A stretch of 64,000 bases of DNA from JBFHES01 sp041584015 (GCA_041584015.1 JBFHES010000001.1:1-64000); one strand, 5' to 3'; shown: positions 36,568 to 45,303, counted from the stretch's first letter. Program-made: numbers and translations. Notes: a model not told the origin generated them from the letters alone.

Positions 36568-37453
36568 AGCTTATCTGTTTGGCTGTGATTAATTGCAGTT
36601 TATTGTAGACGGTATTGGAGATGATATATAAAAAAGGTGTAACAATAAATGCGGCAAGAACATCGAGCGCATAATGAGCCCCTATATATACTGTAGAGAA
36701 TACCATTAATATTGACACTGGAATAACGACAACTAAAAATCGAGGCAGGTATTTTCTGCATTGCCATAATAGCATTAAACAAATGCTAACATGTGAACTC
36801 GGAAGTGCCCCGGTAGGTCTTTCACCTATTGATTGAATGTATCGCATTAGTGGTTCAAATAAATAACCATTGGGAACATCTATTGCCGCTACCAGATAAA
36901 ACTGTGGACCAGCTACCGGGAATACTGAGAATAATAAATAATAGATTAAGAAAGAAAACAAAATAATAAACGAAAACCTTTCTCCTTCCCTTGAACTTAC
37001 TTTAAAATATACAAACAGAGGCAATAGGAACACCAATAGGTAATAGGAAAAATAGCCAAAGAACATGAGCTCAGAAAAAACGGAACTATTAAATAATTTG
37101 GCAAACTCAACTGAAGGCTGAAAGTTCCACATCCAAAATTCCGTTTGGGCAATTATGCTGTCAAAATACGAGGCAAATAGCAAGTTATTAAAGCTGTCGG
37201 TTTCTGAATAGAAATAGCCAATAAATAAAAATGGAAGAAATAGCCGGACTACTTTTGAAATGTTCGACTTCTTCGGTATAAAAAGCAAAGCGTATAAAAG
37301 TGCAATCAAGATTCGAATACCAATACCTACATACCAATTTGCTATTTCAGCATTAAAGATTACCAGCACGATAGCAGTGAGTGATAAGTAAATAGAAAAT
37401 ACTATTTCAACTGGTTTCAGTTGTCGAAGTGATGTTTTTAGAAAGCTGCCCAT
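36551..37453 (-). CDS. PAP2-family membrane phosphatase
   Basis: 300 residues with about six or more hydrophobic segments. The phosphatase motifs lie in the last third: a degenerate first motif ending GERPTG, the second PSSH, and the third GAHYALDV, where the two His residues form the phosphohistidine and acid pair. Likely substrates are undecaprenyl pyrophosphate or a phosphatidyl lipid on the periplasmic face; also inositol-phosphoceramide synthase-like transferases share this fold. ATG 37453 is used; the open frame reaches a TTG at 37480. It overlaps the GNAT gene by 17 bases. Confidence 0.85.
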   Translation of the reverse strand: MGSFLKTSLRQLKPVEIVFSIYLSLTAIVLVIFNAEIANWYVGIGIRILIALLYALLFIPKKSNISKVVRLFLPFLFIGYFYSETDSFNNLLFASYFDSIIAQTEFWMWNFQPSVEFAKLFNSSVFSELMFFGYFSYYLLVFLLPLFVYFKVSSREGERFSFIILFSFLIYYLLFSVFPVAGPQFYLVAAIDVPNGYLFEPLMRYIQSIGERPTGALPSSHVSICLMLLWQCRKYLPRFLVVVIPVSILMVFSTVYIGAHYALDVLAAFIVTPFLYIISNTVYNKLQLITAKQISYEYQN

Positions 37454-37578
37454 ATAGTTTAATAGCAGCTGAAAATACAAATTTTTGGGGATTATACGTA
37501 AGGTAGAAGTATCAATTCAAAAGTGTTAATTAGAAATAAGTTCTAACATGCAGTTCCAAATCATCTTGGCGCTTCGCC

Positions 37579-37692
37579 CAAACCCGACTTTATTTGTTCA
37601 TCTAAATTATAGTTTCAATGGAATTCACGTTTTCCGCTACGCTCCAATTTTTCGCTTGATCGCAAAAACGAAGCAATAAAGGTCAAGGCTGC
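37579..37692. repeat. Dispersed intergenic repeat, copy 1
   Basis: AAACCCGACTT at 37580-37590 and, further on, CTTGAT (37655-37660) ... AAGCAATAAAGGTCAAGGCTGC to 37692. The same two blocks recur at 44794-44853: CTTGAT-N-AA..AAGCAA....TCAAG.CTGC aligns with few mismatches. CTTGAT and GTCAAG are themselves an imperfect inverted pair. Confidence 0.6.
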
Positions 37693-37717
37693 ACACTCTT
37701 CACTCAAAAAAGCTACG

Positions 37718-37800
37718 GTGATGACTTAAATTGTTTTAAACCCACCCTTATCGTTCCTCAAAGAGCTCAAACAGAAAACAATTTTCAACAGTCATTTCAC
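37718..37800. repeat. Long imperfect inverted repeat next to copy 1
   Basis: AAATTGTTTT (37728-37737) is the exact complement of AAAACAATTT (37775-37784). The outer flanks GTGATGACT (37718-37726) and AGTCATTTCAC (37790-37800) also pair with a two-base bulge. Confidence 0.6.
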
Positions 37801-38073
37801 CTTGTTTTTTGGCTCATAGCCTGATGCCATTGCTGTGCAGCGATTCAGAACATATATTTATTATTACATAGAGGTAATTGAGCTATTTTAATTTACGAAC
37901 ATAAATTAGCGCCGACTATGATCGCCGCGAGCGACGGCTTGTCCACGGATGGTGCGAAATGAAAGTTGCCGCTCTGGATTAATGCACTATCTTTTATTAT
38001 GCTTGAGTAGTTATTAATGGAGGTGCCTCAACAACTATATGGGGCAAGTTATTCCAATCGAAAAAATAAGCAT

Positions 38074-38103
38074 AAAAAAAAGCCTATCAAATTGATAGGC
38101 TTT
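38074..38103 (-). terminator. Terminator of the cold-shock gene
   Basis: AAAGCCTATC ... GATAGGCTTT hairpin (38079-38103), followed on the minus strand by eight T (38081-38074). Confidence 0.85.
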
Positions 38104-38134
38104 AGTAATGCTTTAAAAAGTTTAAGAATATATC

Positions 38135-38326
38135 TTATAATACTTGAACGTCAACAGCGTTCAAACCTTTTTGTCCTTCTTTTACATCATAGCTTACTTT
38201 ATCGCCTTCAGCTATTTCCTCAACTAAATCATTCTTGTGAACAAATACATCTTTTGTACCATCATCAGGTGTGATGAATCCAAATCCTTTAGCATTATTG
38301 AAGAATTTTACAGTTCCTTTTTTCAT
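38135..38326 (-). CDS. Cold-shock domain protein
   Basis: A complete 63-residue single cold-shock domain: RNP1 is KGFGFI at 13-18 and RNP2 is VFVH at 27-30. It binds single-stranded RNA/DNA and acts as an RNA chaperone. It is a single-gene unit with a minus-strand -7 box at 38356-38363 (TATCTTTG), an AT-rich leader of about 25 bases and a strong terminator. The leader is shorter than the thermosensor leader of E. coli cspA, so RNA-fold regulation of that kind is not evident. Which Csp paralogue this is cannot be told. Confidence 0.96.
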   Translation of the reverse strand: MKKGTVKFFNNAKGFGFITPDDGTKDVFVHKNDLVEEIAEGDKVSYDVKEGQKGLNAVDVQVL

Positions 38327-38355
38327 TGTAACAAATTAAAAATTAATATTCCGTA

Positions 38356-38363
38356 CAAAGATA
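38356..38363 (-). promoter_or_regulatory. Promoter -7 box for the cold-shock gene
   Basis: TATCTTTG on the minus strand, exact match, 29 bases before the ATG. Confidence 0.5.
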
Positions 38364-38720
38364 ACTTTATTCTTATAAATTCATTTTTTTATGCCTTTTT
38401 ATTAAACAAAATATCTGAATCACTTACCAGTCGCTGAATTCCGAAATAAAAAAAATAAAAAAAAAAGCAAAAATGAGGATTTTCAAGCAATTTTACGCCC
38501 TTATTTATGTTCAATTCAGCGTATTAAACCTTAATCAAGAAAATGTTTTGCTGGTAAAAAAAAATCCATTTTTCACATCTAGTATTAATTCTGATTTAGG
38601 CTTTCATAAAACACAAAGCGTAAATCCTGATTTCATGAAGCAGAGCTCTTATTAAAGATTTCTAAACGCTCTGATCATCCTTCAGTAAAAATCAGCACCG
38701 ATTTAATAGGATCAATGACT
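38364..38720. other. Gap between cold-shock gene promoter and LRR gene
   Basis: About 357 AT-rich bases, with A-runs near 38445-38470. I see no gene, repeat or RNA fold; a 60-codon frame at 38473-38655 shows no protein-like features. Confidence 0.35.
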
Positions 38721-40169
38721 TCAAAGCTTTACTACTTTCTGAGTCTTGATTTTTTTGGTGCCACGGGTTTCGATATAATACACACCGCTTGGTAAATGTG
38801 CAATAGATAATACATTACTATTAAAGTCCAGATTTTCGTAAACTAATGTTCCGTCTGCTGCATGAATAAACAACTGCATTGCTATCTTCTCATTGTATTT
38901 GAAATTAAGCAAACCATCTGTTGGGTTTGGATAAACTGTTGCTTCGAGCAAAGTTTCCTCTTCATCAACGCCAAAAACGCAATCGGTGGTAAAATAAATA
39001 TTAGGACTATCAATTGTATCGAAATCGAAAATCTGTGGCGGAGGAAATGGCATTGTCCACACGCAAACTTCAGTTAGAGTCGGAATGCGACCAATTCGAA
39101 AGATTTCCAACAAGGGGTTTTGTGAAACATCCAAAGTAGTCAATGGGTTTGCGCTACAGCTTGATATTCCTATTTGAAGTGAGATGAGCTTTGTATTTGC
39201 ACGCACGTCAATTGACGTCAGCTCATTACCATTACAGGTCAAATATTGGAGTTCAGTAAGATTAGAAACATCAATTTCTGTAAAATTACATTTCCCACAC
39301 AAAAGGGCTTCCAGCTTGTTATTAGCAGAAAGATCAATGCTACTTAGAGGATTATAGGTAAAGTCGAGATAGAATAGATTTGGGTTACCTGAAACATCTA
39401 ATGAGGATAGATTATTATACCCAATATTTACAAAATCCAACATAGGAAGCCCTGTTAAATCAATACTATCAATATCGTTATGCAAACAATTCAATGAAGT
39501 TAATGAGTCATTGTTTGACAGATCCAAACTTGTAAGTTCATTATAATTGCAAGAAATCATTTCTAGTAAAACATTAGTGCTTACATTCAGATTTGTTAAT
39601 TGATTATTTGCACAGGATAACATGCTAAGGTTTATATTAGCAGATAGATCAAGATGCGTAAGGTTATTATCTGAACAGCTTAATATATTAAGATTTGTAT
39701 TACTTGAAATAGCTAAAGAGTCCAGTAAATTTTCTTTGCATATTAACCAATCTAATAAGGTGCAGCCCGAAACGTCGATATGCTTTAGATTGTTATTATT
39801 GCAGGTCAGATGAGTAAGGCCCGTGTTACTTGTCATATCTAAAGTATCAATCATATTATTCGTACATTTTAAAATCCTCAAGTATTGATTTGAAGATAGA
39901 TCCACATTGGAAATCAGGTTATCTTCAATGCTTAATGTTTCTAAATCATCAAATGCCTCAATGCCTGTTATATCATGAATACCCTTATTATCAACCGAAA
40001 TTTGTGTTTTACCAGATGCCTCAGTAAAACTGATCTCAGCATCATTATTATAGTCCATGCCTAAATCAATGAGTGCTTGTTTGAAATTAGCATCGGGAAT
40101 GTAAATATTCTGTGCACCAAGAGTAATTGACAGAGTTGTTAAAAGGATGATAAATAGAATAGTTCTCAT
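38721..40169 (-). CDS. Secreted leucine-rich-repeat protein with T9SS sorting domain
   Basis: 482 residues. Sec signal (cleaved after about LGAQ), then IPDANFKQALIDLGMDYN..., the conserved cap of Bacteroidota LRR proteins, then some fifteen repeats of about 21 residues (LTHLTCNNNNLKHIDVSG pattern) spanning 60-370. The last 80 residues (VYPNPTDGLLNF..., LPSGVYYIE, KVVKL) are the T9SS type A sorting domain, so it is displayed on or released from the outer membrane. Its likely role is binding of proteins or glycans; none is shown. The internal repeats make recombination within the gene possible. Confidence 0.92.
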   Translation of the reverse strand: MRTILFIILLTTLSITLGAQNIYIPDANFKQALIDLGMDYNNDAEISFTEASGKTQISVDNKGIHDITGIEAFDDLETLSIEDNLISNVDLSSNQYLRILKCTNNMIDTLDMTSNTGLTHLTCNNNNLKHIDVSGCTLLDWLICKENLLDSLAISSNTNLNILSCSDNNLTHLDLSANINLSMLSCANNQLTNLNVSTNVLLEMISCNYNELTSLDLSNNDSLTSLNCLHNDIDSIDLTGLPMLDFVNIGYNNLSSLDVSGNPNLFYLDFTYNPLSSIDLSANNKLEALLCGKCNFTEIDVSNLTELQYLTCNGNELTSIDVRANTKLISLQIGISSCSANPLTTLDVSQNPLLEIFRIGRIPTLTEVCVWTMPFPPPQIFDFDTIDSPNIYFTTDCVFGVDEEETLLEATVYPNPTDGLLNFKYNEKIAMQLFIHAADGTLVYENLDFNSNVLSIAHLPSGVYYIETRGTKKIKTQKVVKL

Positions 40170-40308
40170 AGTCTTACCGCTTAAAATTAGTTTATTTGAT
40201 CAGTTCGTGCCTTAGACGGCAACGGCAGTTCATGGGATGTCTGAGTTCAAATATTTATTTACAGATAGTTGAATGTATTACAACTTATCCGACAATAAAT
40301 TAAATCCT

Positions 40309-40316
40309 TACTTTTA
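40309..40316 (+). promoter_or_regulatory. Candidate -7 box for the gamma-carbonic anhydrase gene
   Basis: TACTTTTA, one mismatch to TAnnTTTG, 17 bases before ATG 40334. Confidence 0.35.
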
Positions 40317-40333
40317 CACAAAATTTTTACGTG

Positions 40334-40864
40334 ATGGCTTTAATTAGAGAACTTCAAGGAATAAAACCGAAATTTGGAAAAAACTGCTTTCTAGCGGAAA
40401 CAGCCGCTATTATTGGAAAAGTAACCATGGGCGACGACTGCAGCGTGTGGTATAGCGCTGTGCTTCGCGGCGATGTTCACACAATCACAATTGGGAACAA
40501 TGTGAACATTCAGGACAATGCGACGATTCATGCTACTTATAAAAAATCGCCAACCAATATAGGCGATAATGTTTCCATAGCGCACAATGCAGTTGTTCAT
40601 GGGTGTACCATACACAACAACGTATTAATTGGCATGGGTGCAATCATTTTAGATAATGTTGTAATTGAGAGCAACGCGATTATTGCTGCTGGCGCAGTGG
40701 TAACCAAAGGAACTTTGGTTGAGTCGGGGAGCGTTTATGCCGGAGCACCAGCTAAAAAAATAAAAAGTTTAAGTCCTGAATTATTAGAAGGCGAAATAAA
40801 TAGAATAGCCAACTCATATGCAATGTATGCCGGATGGTATGCAGATGAAACGGCTGATGAATAA
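40334..40864 (+). CDS. Gamma-carbonic anhydrase family hexapeptide protein (YrdA/PaaY-like)
   Basis: A 176-residue left-handed beta-helix protein. The metal-binding histidines of the gamma-CA family are present: His66 (NATIHAT), His84 and His89 (SIAHNAVVHG). VWYSAVLRGDV at 38-48 is a family signature. CO2 hydration is the reference activity, but many relatives have other or no activity, so enzymatic function is uncertain. ATG 40334 is chosen over the GTG at 40331. The next gene starts 28 bases after the stop. Confidence 0.93.
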   Translation: MALIRELQGIKPKFGKNCFLAETAAIIGKVTMGDDCSVWYSAVLRGDVHTITIGNNVNIQDNATIHATYKKSPTNIGDNVSIAHNAVVHGCTIHNNVLIGMGAIILDNVVIESNAIIAAGAVVTKGTLVESGSVYAGAPAKKIKSLSPELLEGEINRIANSYAMYAGWYADETADE

Positions 40865-40892
40865 CAAACCACCACATAACTACCACACTCAT

Positions 40893-42833
40893 ATGAATCG
40901 TAAACTTTTATTGTCCATTCTCGCAGTCTTCATCTCTGCTGGAATTTTTGCGCAGCACGAGCACTTTATTTGCAAAGACATGCATGCATTGGTTGAAATG
41001 GAGCAAAAGCACAATCAGGCTAAGATGAAATTCTTACCAAACCCGCTAACTCAAAACTATGATTTAAAATATCATAGATTGGAATGGATGGTTGATCCCG
41101 GTCAGTTGTACATAAGTGGAGTGATTACATCATACTTTGTTCCTTTGGTTAGTAATTTTAATCAAATGTATTTTGATTTATCCGGCAACCTTAACATTAA
41201 CAATGTATGCTATGGCTCACAATCTCTTAACTACAGTCAGTTAAGCGGAGACATATTGGTGATTAACTTCCCAACATCTTTGATGCAGGGACAGCTCGAC
41301 AGTTTAAAAATTGAGTATCAAGGTACACCATCAGGTAGTGGTTTTGGCTCATTTGCCAATGGCGATCATAATGGCACGCCAGTGTTATGGACCCTGTCAG
41401 AACCATATGGTGCCAAAGAATGGTGGCCGTGTAAACAAGACCTCAATGATAAAATTGATTCAATTGATATTTTCATAACTACTCCTGAATTGTACAGAGC
41501 TGCATCTAATGGTGTTTTGATAAGTGAAACGCTCAATGGCACAGCCAAAACTTATCACTGGAAACACAGGTACCCGATACCCGCTTACTTAATAGCAATA
41601 GCGGTTACCGACTATGCCGTGTATTCAGACTTTGTACCGGTTCCAAATGCGAGCGCCATTGAAGTACTTAACTATGTTTACCCGGAAGACCTAACAAACG
41701 CGCAATCGCAAACATCGAATATAATTGAGATCATGCAATTGTTCAATAACCTGTTTGGCATTTACCCATTTGCCGACGAGAAATACGGGCATGCTCAGTT
41801 TGGCTGGGGTGGCGGCATGGAACACCAGACCATGAGTTTTATGGGTGGTTTTTCATATGGATTGCAGGCACATGAGCTGGCACACCAATGGTTTGGTGAT
41901 AAAGTAACTTGCGGTAGTTGGGAAGACATTTGGCTTAACGAAGGCTTTGCTACCTACTTAACTGGAATTACCAATGAGTACCTGGGATCGGAGCAAGACT
42001 GGATGAACTGGAAAGAAGGACAAATCATGACTATTACCGACCAACCAGGCGGTTCGGTTTGGGTGGATGACACCACAAGTGTTGGTAGAATTTTTAGCGG
42101 CAGACTAAGCTATGCCAAAGGCTCGATGTTGTTGCACATGCTACGCTGGGTAATAGGCGATGATGACTTTTACATGGCTATCAACAATTATTTGAGCGAT
42201 CCTAATTTAGCATTTTCATATGCGCATACTGAAAATCTACAAGCGCACCTCGAAGCACAAAGCGGCATTAGTCTTACAGAGTTTTTTAACGATTGGTTTT
42301 ATGGCGAGGGATATCCAAGTTATATGCTTTCATCGGTTGTAAATGGCAATACCATCGACATCAGTATCAACCAGATTTCATCGATGCCTAATTCGGTACC
42401 ATTCTTTGAAATGCCATTACCTGTTTATGTTTCAGGCCAGGGTATGGATTCTGTATTACGACTTGATCATGTATTTACCGGACAGACCTTTAGCGTAAAC
42501 CTTCCATTTGTAGTAGACTCTGTGGTTTTCGATCCTGAACTTTGGATTTTATCTACTGCTAATAGTTCAGGATTATTGGTAGATGTTGAACATGTATTTA
42601 ATGAAACATTTGTGGAGATTTACCCAAATCCGGCAAATGCCATTTTAAATATTCAGGCATCAACACAAATATCGCGAATAGAAGTATTGAGTGTAATTGG
42701 CGCAGTAATTAAAGAGAAGCAGGTTAAGGATAGAATAGTAAGTATTGAAATTGATGACCTTGTGCCAGGAACCTATTTCATTCGAATATATTCGAATGAT
42801 GGCATTGAAACCAAACAGTTTATTAAACACTAG
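40893..42833 (+). CDS. Secreted M1 family aminopeptidase with T9SS sorting domain
   Basis: 646 residues: Sec signal (MNRKLLLSIL...FAQ), N-terminal beta domain, and a catalytic thermolysin-like domain with the zinc site HELAHQWF (His327, Glu328, His331) and Glu350 exactly 18 residues after (WLNEGF). The substrate-binding motif reads GGGMEHQ in place of GAMEN. The catalytic Tyr is in RLSYAKGS. The C-terminal ~75 residues (IYPNPANAILNI, LVPGTYFIRI, KQFIKH) are a T9SS type A sorting domain. It probably releases N-terminal amino acids from peptides outside the cell. ATG 40893 immediately precedes the signal peptide. Confidence 0.95.
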   Translation: MNRKLLLSILAVFISAGIFAQHEHFICKDMHALVEMEQKHNQAKMKFLPNPLTQNYDLKYHRLEWMVDPGQLYISGVITSYFVPLVSNFNQMYFDLSGNLNINNVCYGSQSLNYSQLSGDILVINFPTSLMQGQLDSLKIEYQGTPSGSGFGSFANGDHNGTPVLWTLSEPYGAKEWWPCKQDLNDKIDSIDIFITTPELYRAASNGVLISETLNGTAKTYHWKHRYPIPAYLIAIAVTDYAVYSDFVPVPNASAIEVLNYVYPEDLTNAQSQTSNIIEIMQLFNNLFGIYPFADEKYGHAQFGWGGGMEHQTMSFMGGFSYGLQAHELAHQWFGDKVTCGSWEDIWLNEGFATYLTGITNEYLGSEQDWMNWKEGQIMTITDQPGGSVWVDDTTSVGRIFSGRLSYAKGSMLLHMLRWVIGDDDFYMAINNYLSDPNLAFSYAHTENLQAHLEAQSGISLTEFFNDWFYGEGYPSYMLSSVVNGNTIDISINQISSMPNSVPFFEMPLPVYVSGQGMDSVLRLDHVFTGQTFSVNLPFVVDSVVFDPELWILSTANSSGLLVDVEHVFNETFVEIYPNPANAILNIQASTQISRIEVLSVIGAVIKEKQVKDRIVSIEIDDLVPGTYFIRIYSNDGIETKQFIKH

Positions 42834-42879
42834 GTTATCGCTAATCTTAAGCACTATTAATTACAATAATGAGAAACGA

Positions 42880-42915
42880 AAAAGAGCTGATAAGATTGAA
42901 TCTATCAGCTCTTTT
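42880..42915. terminator. Bidirectional intrinsic terminator after the M1 peptidase
   Basis: AAAAGAGCTGATA at 42880-42892 pairs with TATCAGCTCTTTT at 42903-42915, with an inner AGATT/AATCT stem and flanking T-run. Confidence 0.88.
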
Positions 42916-42938
42916 TTTATACTATGAGCAGCTAAATG

Positions 42939-43460
42939 CTACCCTTTTGCAAAATAGATATTAAACAAATCATCAGCTTCCTTTACTACCCAATGCGCAA
43001 ACTCAAGACTTGTTGCCTTATCAATTAAAGGAGCAGGTAAAAATGGAACTGTTAGCTTAAAAATAGACTTACCCTCCAACTGTTTTAAATCAGCTATAAC
43101 CTGCGCAACCGGATGTTCACCTGCGGCTAGCATTTCACGTGCATCTAGTTCTTTGGCAATTAATGCTTTGTTGTACCAATCTGGCTTCTCTGTTGTATAC
43201 ATACTTTTATTTTCGTCAATAAATAATTCCTGACCAACCTCTTTACGAAGCTGGTTAATCAAATCTCCAACATCCACATTACCAATTGCAGCGGCCTGCT
43301 GGATAGTCGCAATTTTGGCTACGGTCTTTCTTAATACGGGATTCTTCAATTTTTTAAATGCCGGAACAATACCAATTAAAACATCTTCCAATGGCGGGTA
43401 TGCTTCTATTAATTGAAGAATTTTAGTTTTCGGCGTGATTATTAATTTCTCGTTCTCCAT
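42939..43460 (-). CDS. DUF1858 domain protein
   Basis: 173 residues, soluble. Residues about 5-65 are a DUF1858/ScdA N-terminal-like module (ITPKTKILQLIEAYPPLEDVLIG), found at the start of iron-sulfur repair and related redox proteins. The rest (about 85-173) has GEHPVAQVIADLKQLEGKSIFKLTVPFLPAPLIDKATS, which resembles the DUF2249 type of small domain. It lies 2 bases downstream of the DUF438/hemerythrin-PAS gene, so the two proteins probably act together in a redox, NO or oxygen response. The biochemical role is unknown. Confidence 0.75.
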   Translation of the reverse strand: MENEKLIITPKTKILQLIEAYPPLEDVLIGIVPAFKKLKNPVLRKTVAKIATIQQAAAIGNVDVGDLINQLRKEVGQELFIDENKSMYTTEKPDWYNKALIAKELDAREMLAAGEHPVAQVIADLKQLEGKSIFKLTVPFLPAPLIDKATSLEFAHWVVKEADDLFNIYFAKG

Positions 43461-43462
43461 AG

Positions 43463-44695
43463 CTATTCCTTGTAAGATAAAATGCGTTGTTCTCCTTCCA
43501 ATTCTCTATATACATTTACGTTGTGCGATACTTCAAGGGTTCCCATGTACTCTCCCTTTTCATTACGCAAAGCAAAGTATTCAATGTAAATCATCTTCCC
43601 ACCCATATTAATCCAGAATGGCGCACGCGACTCTTTACCACTTTTAAAATCCTCTACAATTTTCTCAACAATATGGGCGCTTGCAGGTGGGTGACACAGG
43701 CGTACATCTCTATTTAAGATGGCTCTGTTTCTTTGGAAAATCCGTTCTGCTCCCTGGGAAAAATATTTCACTTTGTCATCCTTATCAACAAAAGTCATGT
43801 CTAGGGGAAGCGTGTTCATAATCGCCAGTAACTCCTCTACAGAAAAGCCACCTGAAGGTAATTGAATTTGACCACCTACTTTTTGCGCATCATTAATCGA
43901 TTCGTCTTTAGCCCATTCAGGTTTCCATTCAACCTGTGGATCATACAAGCAATAGCCAATTTCCAGCGATTGCTTACTTATTTCGTACCAATCGGCATCG
44001 GTTAATTTATCAAGCGACATTGGAAACAAAATTTCCTCTTCCTTCGGAACCATTTCGTTTACACCTTGAATAGCCGGCATTAACACCAGTTCAGCAGACG
44101 CCACTAGTTCCTCAGCACTTATTCCATCCGTCAGTAAAATCTCAATACTTCCTTTAATCAATTCACGAATCTCATCGTGCTTACCCCACATTACTTTGGG
44201 TGGTCCGGTTACACCTTGGGTCTCCAAATACGGAAACAACAAATACTCCTTTCGCTGGTAATGTTTGTCAACGTCATAAAGACCATTGAATAATCCGCGC
44301 AACTTCATTACTCTTGGAGTTATGTCTTCGGTAGGATTTTCTTTCACCTCTGCCAGTAATTTAGCTATTTCGGCAGTCGATTTCTTTAGCTCTTCATTCT
44401 CCTTTCTCATCACATCCACCGGATGTCCATCAGGAACCGCTTTTGCACCTGAAAGGTCAACCTTTCCTTCCAGTACTTTGGAATGTGCATCGCATAAGCG
44501 CAACACTTCCTCCTCGGGCAATCCTTCACTAATCAACTCTTGCTCTACCTCAACCACCTCGCCGTAAGGAATATTACTCAAGCTTTCCATTAGCTGTTCC
44601 CTCACCTCTTCTTCAGAGTCGCCTTGATGTAGCTTAAGAATCAGTCCTTTTAATGTTTTTTTCCGTTCGTCGGAATTATTAATAAGTTCACTCAT
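43463..44695 (-). CDS. DUF438-hemerythrin-PAS protein
   Basis: 410 residues, soluble. DUF438 at about 10-70 (LHQGDSEEEVREQL), a HPVDVMRKENEEL segment and hemerythrin-like helices at about 95-240 (DKHYQRKEYLLFPYLE, WGKHDEIREL, PKEEEILFPMSL), which supply His/Glu ligands for a di-iron site, then a PAS domain at about 285-400 (DMTFVDKDDKVKYFSQGAERIFQRN). The family occurs in anaerobes. Sensing of O2 or NO is an inference from hemerythrin plus PAS. ATG 44695 is used; the open frame extends to 44728. It is the upstream partner of the DUF1858 gene (2-base gap). Confidence 0.88.
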   Translation of the reverse strand: MSELINNSDERKKTLKGLILKLHQGDSEEEVREQLMESLSNIPYGEVVEVEQELISEGLPEEEVLRLCDAHSKVLEGKVDLSGAKAVPDGHPVDVMRKENEELKKSTAEIAKLLAEVKENPTEDITPRVMKLRGLFNGLYDVDKHYQRKEYLLFPYLETQGVTGPPKVMWGKHDEIRELIKGSIEILLTDGISAEELVASAELVLMPAIQGVNEMVPKEEEILFPMSLDKLTDADWYEISKQSLEIGYCLYDPQVEWKPEWAKDESINDAQKVGGQIQLPSGGFSVEELLAIMNTLPLDMTFVDKDDKVKYFSQGAERIFQRNRAILNRDVRLCHPPASAHIVEKIVEDFKSGKESRAPFWINMGGKMIYIEYFALRNEKGEYMGTLEVSHNVNVYRELEGEQRILSYKE

Positions 44696-44793
44696 GTTTA
44701 TTGTTTTGTATAGTATAACAACAAACAAATTGGATTGATGGTTCTCGAAAAGCCATTCTAACCGATTACTTATATTAATTGAGCTATCCGCAC

Positions 44794-44853
44794 AAACCCG
44801 ACTTACTATTCTTGCCTTGATACAAGAAAGTAAGCAAAGAAAATCAAGACTGC
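44794..44853. repeat. Dispersed intergenic repeat, copy 2
   Basis: AAACCCGACTT at 44794-44804 and CTTGAT ... AAGCAA ... TCAAG.CTGC at 44816-44853, homologous to 37580-37692, but with the inner spacer shortened from about 64 to 11 bases. Confidence 0.6.
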
Positions 44854-44894
44854 TTTTAAAATCACTTCCTTATTTTTCTTAAGATTAAGTGCGG

Positions 44895-44930
44895 CCGAGT
44901 GATCTTCGTACAGAGTACGAAGCTTCTCGG
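44895..44930. repeat. Inverted repeat
   Basis: CTTCGTAC-AGA-GTACGAAG perfect core, with outer CCGAG/CTCGG pairing; an AAGATT/AATCTT pair flanks it at 44881 and 44939. Confidence 0.65.
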
Positions 44931-45020
44931 TCATTCAAAATCTTACTGTAAAACGAAAGCAATTTGAAAAGAGGCCAAATCTATTATCCTTGCGAAATAC
45001 TCACTCAACTGCAAGGAGCC

Positions 45021-45052
45021 ATTCCTGATACAGCAAAGCGGAGATCAGGAAT
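45021..45052. repeat. Inverted repeat
   Basis: ATTCCTGAT (45021-45029) and ATCAGGAAT (45044-45052), perfect 9-base arms. Confidence 0.6.
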
Positions 45053-45170
45053 CTCATGATTAGCAACGCAAGCAATTCCAGAACGTCTATTAAAATGTTT
45101 ATGAAAAACCGCTTAAGGATGTGTTGCGGTTCGCTGAACATATCAGGCCAGAGACCTTATATCACAACGA

Positions 45171-45187
45171 CATAGCGAGACGCTATG
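45171..45187. repeat. Inverted repeat at the end of a broken gene
   Basis: CATAGCG-AGA-CGCTATG. Its right arm contains the stop codon of the truncated signal-peptide ORF. Confidence 0.55.
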
Positions 45188-45284
45188 CCGAACAGGGCTT
45201 AATTAATAAAAAATTCACTGCACTACTTTGAGATAGACCGACAATAGAGATAAGTAAAAAACCAATTGTTAGAAGTTGTTTCAT
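45183..45284 (-). pseudogene. Truncated remnant of a secreted-protein gene (signal peptide only)
   Basis: On the minus strand ATG 45284 opens a 33-codon frame that reads as a clean Sec signal (MKQLLTIGFLLISIVGLSQ) and then, after about a dozen residues, a stop inside the 45171-45187 palindrome. A consensus -7 box (TATATTTG) stands 20 bases upstream. A signal peptide with its promoter but no mature protein suggests a gene whose body was removed or replaced by the repeat-rich DNA downstream. A genuinely tiny exported peptide is the alternative. Confidence 0.5.
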
Positions 45285-45303
45285 GTCGTTGAATAGTTTA
45301 ATT

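Larger units (their letters stand above)
37454..38073. other. Long non-coding gap with dispersed repeat copy 1
   Basis: 620 bases without a supported gene. Positions 37579-37692 carry the repeat family described separately, 37718-37800 a long imperfect hairpin, and 37910-37975 a short GC-richer tract (GCGCCGACTATGATCGCCGC at its start) unlike the AT-rich surroundings. A shadow frame over 38017-38274 is antisense to cspA. Confidence 0.5.
44696..45182. other. Non-coding gap rich in palindromes
   Basis: 487 bases with no gene. It holds repeat copy 2 (44794-44853) and three perfect-core hairpins at 44895-44930, 45021-45052 and 45171-45187, each without a T-run. The density of inverted repeats is unlike normal gaps in this window. 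Confidence 0.55.

Noticed and set aside
38017..38274. 85-codon plus-strand frame
   Set aside because: Antisense to the cold-shock gene; its sequence is a shadow of that coding strand and the terminator.
38473..38655. 60-codon plus-strand frame after the cold-shock gene
   Set aside because: Composition looks random, no start signal or family resemblance.
38721..40169. LRR-encoding DNA as a CRISPR-like or direct-repeat array
   Set aside because: The periodicity is about 63 bases and follows the 21-residue leucine-rich repeat of a single open frame.
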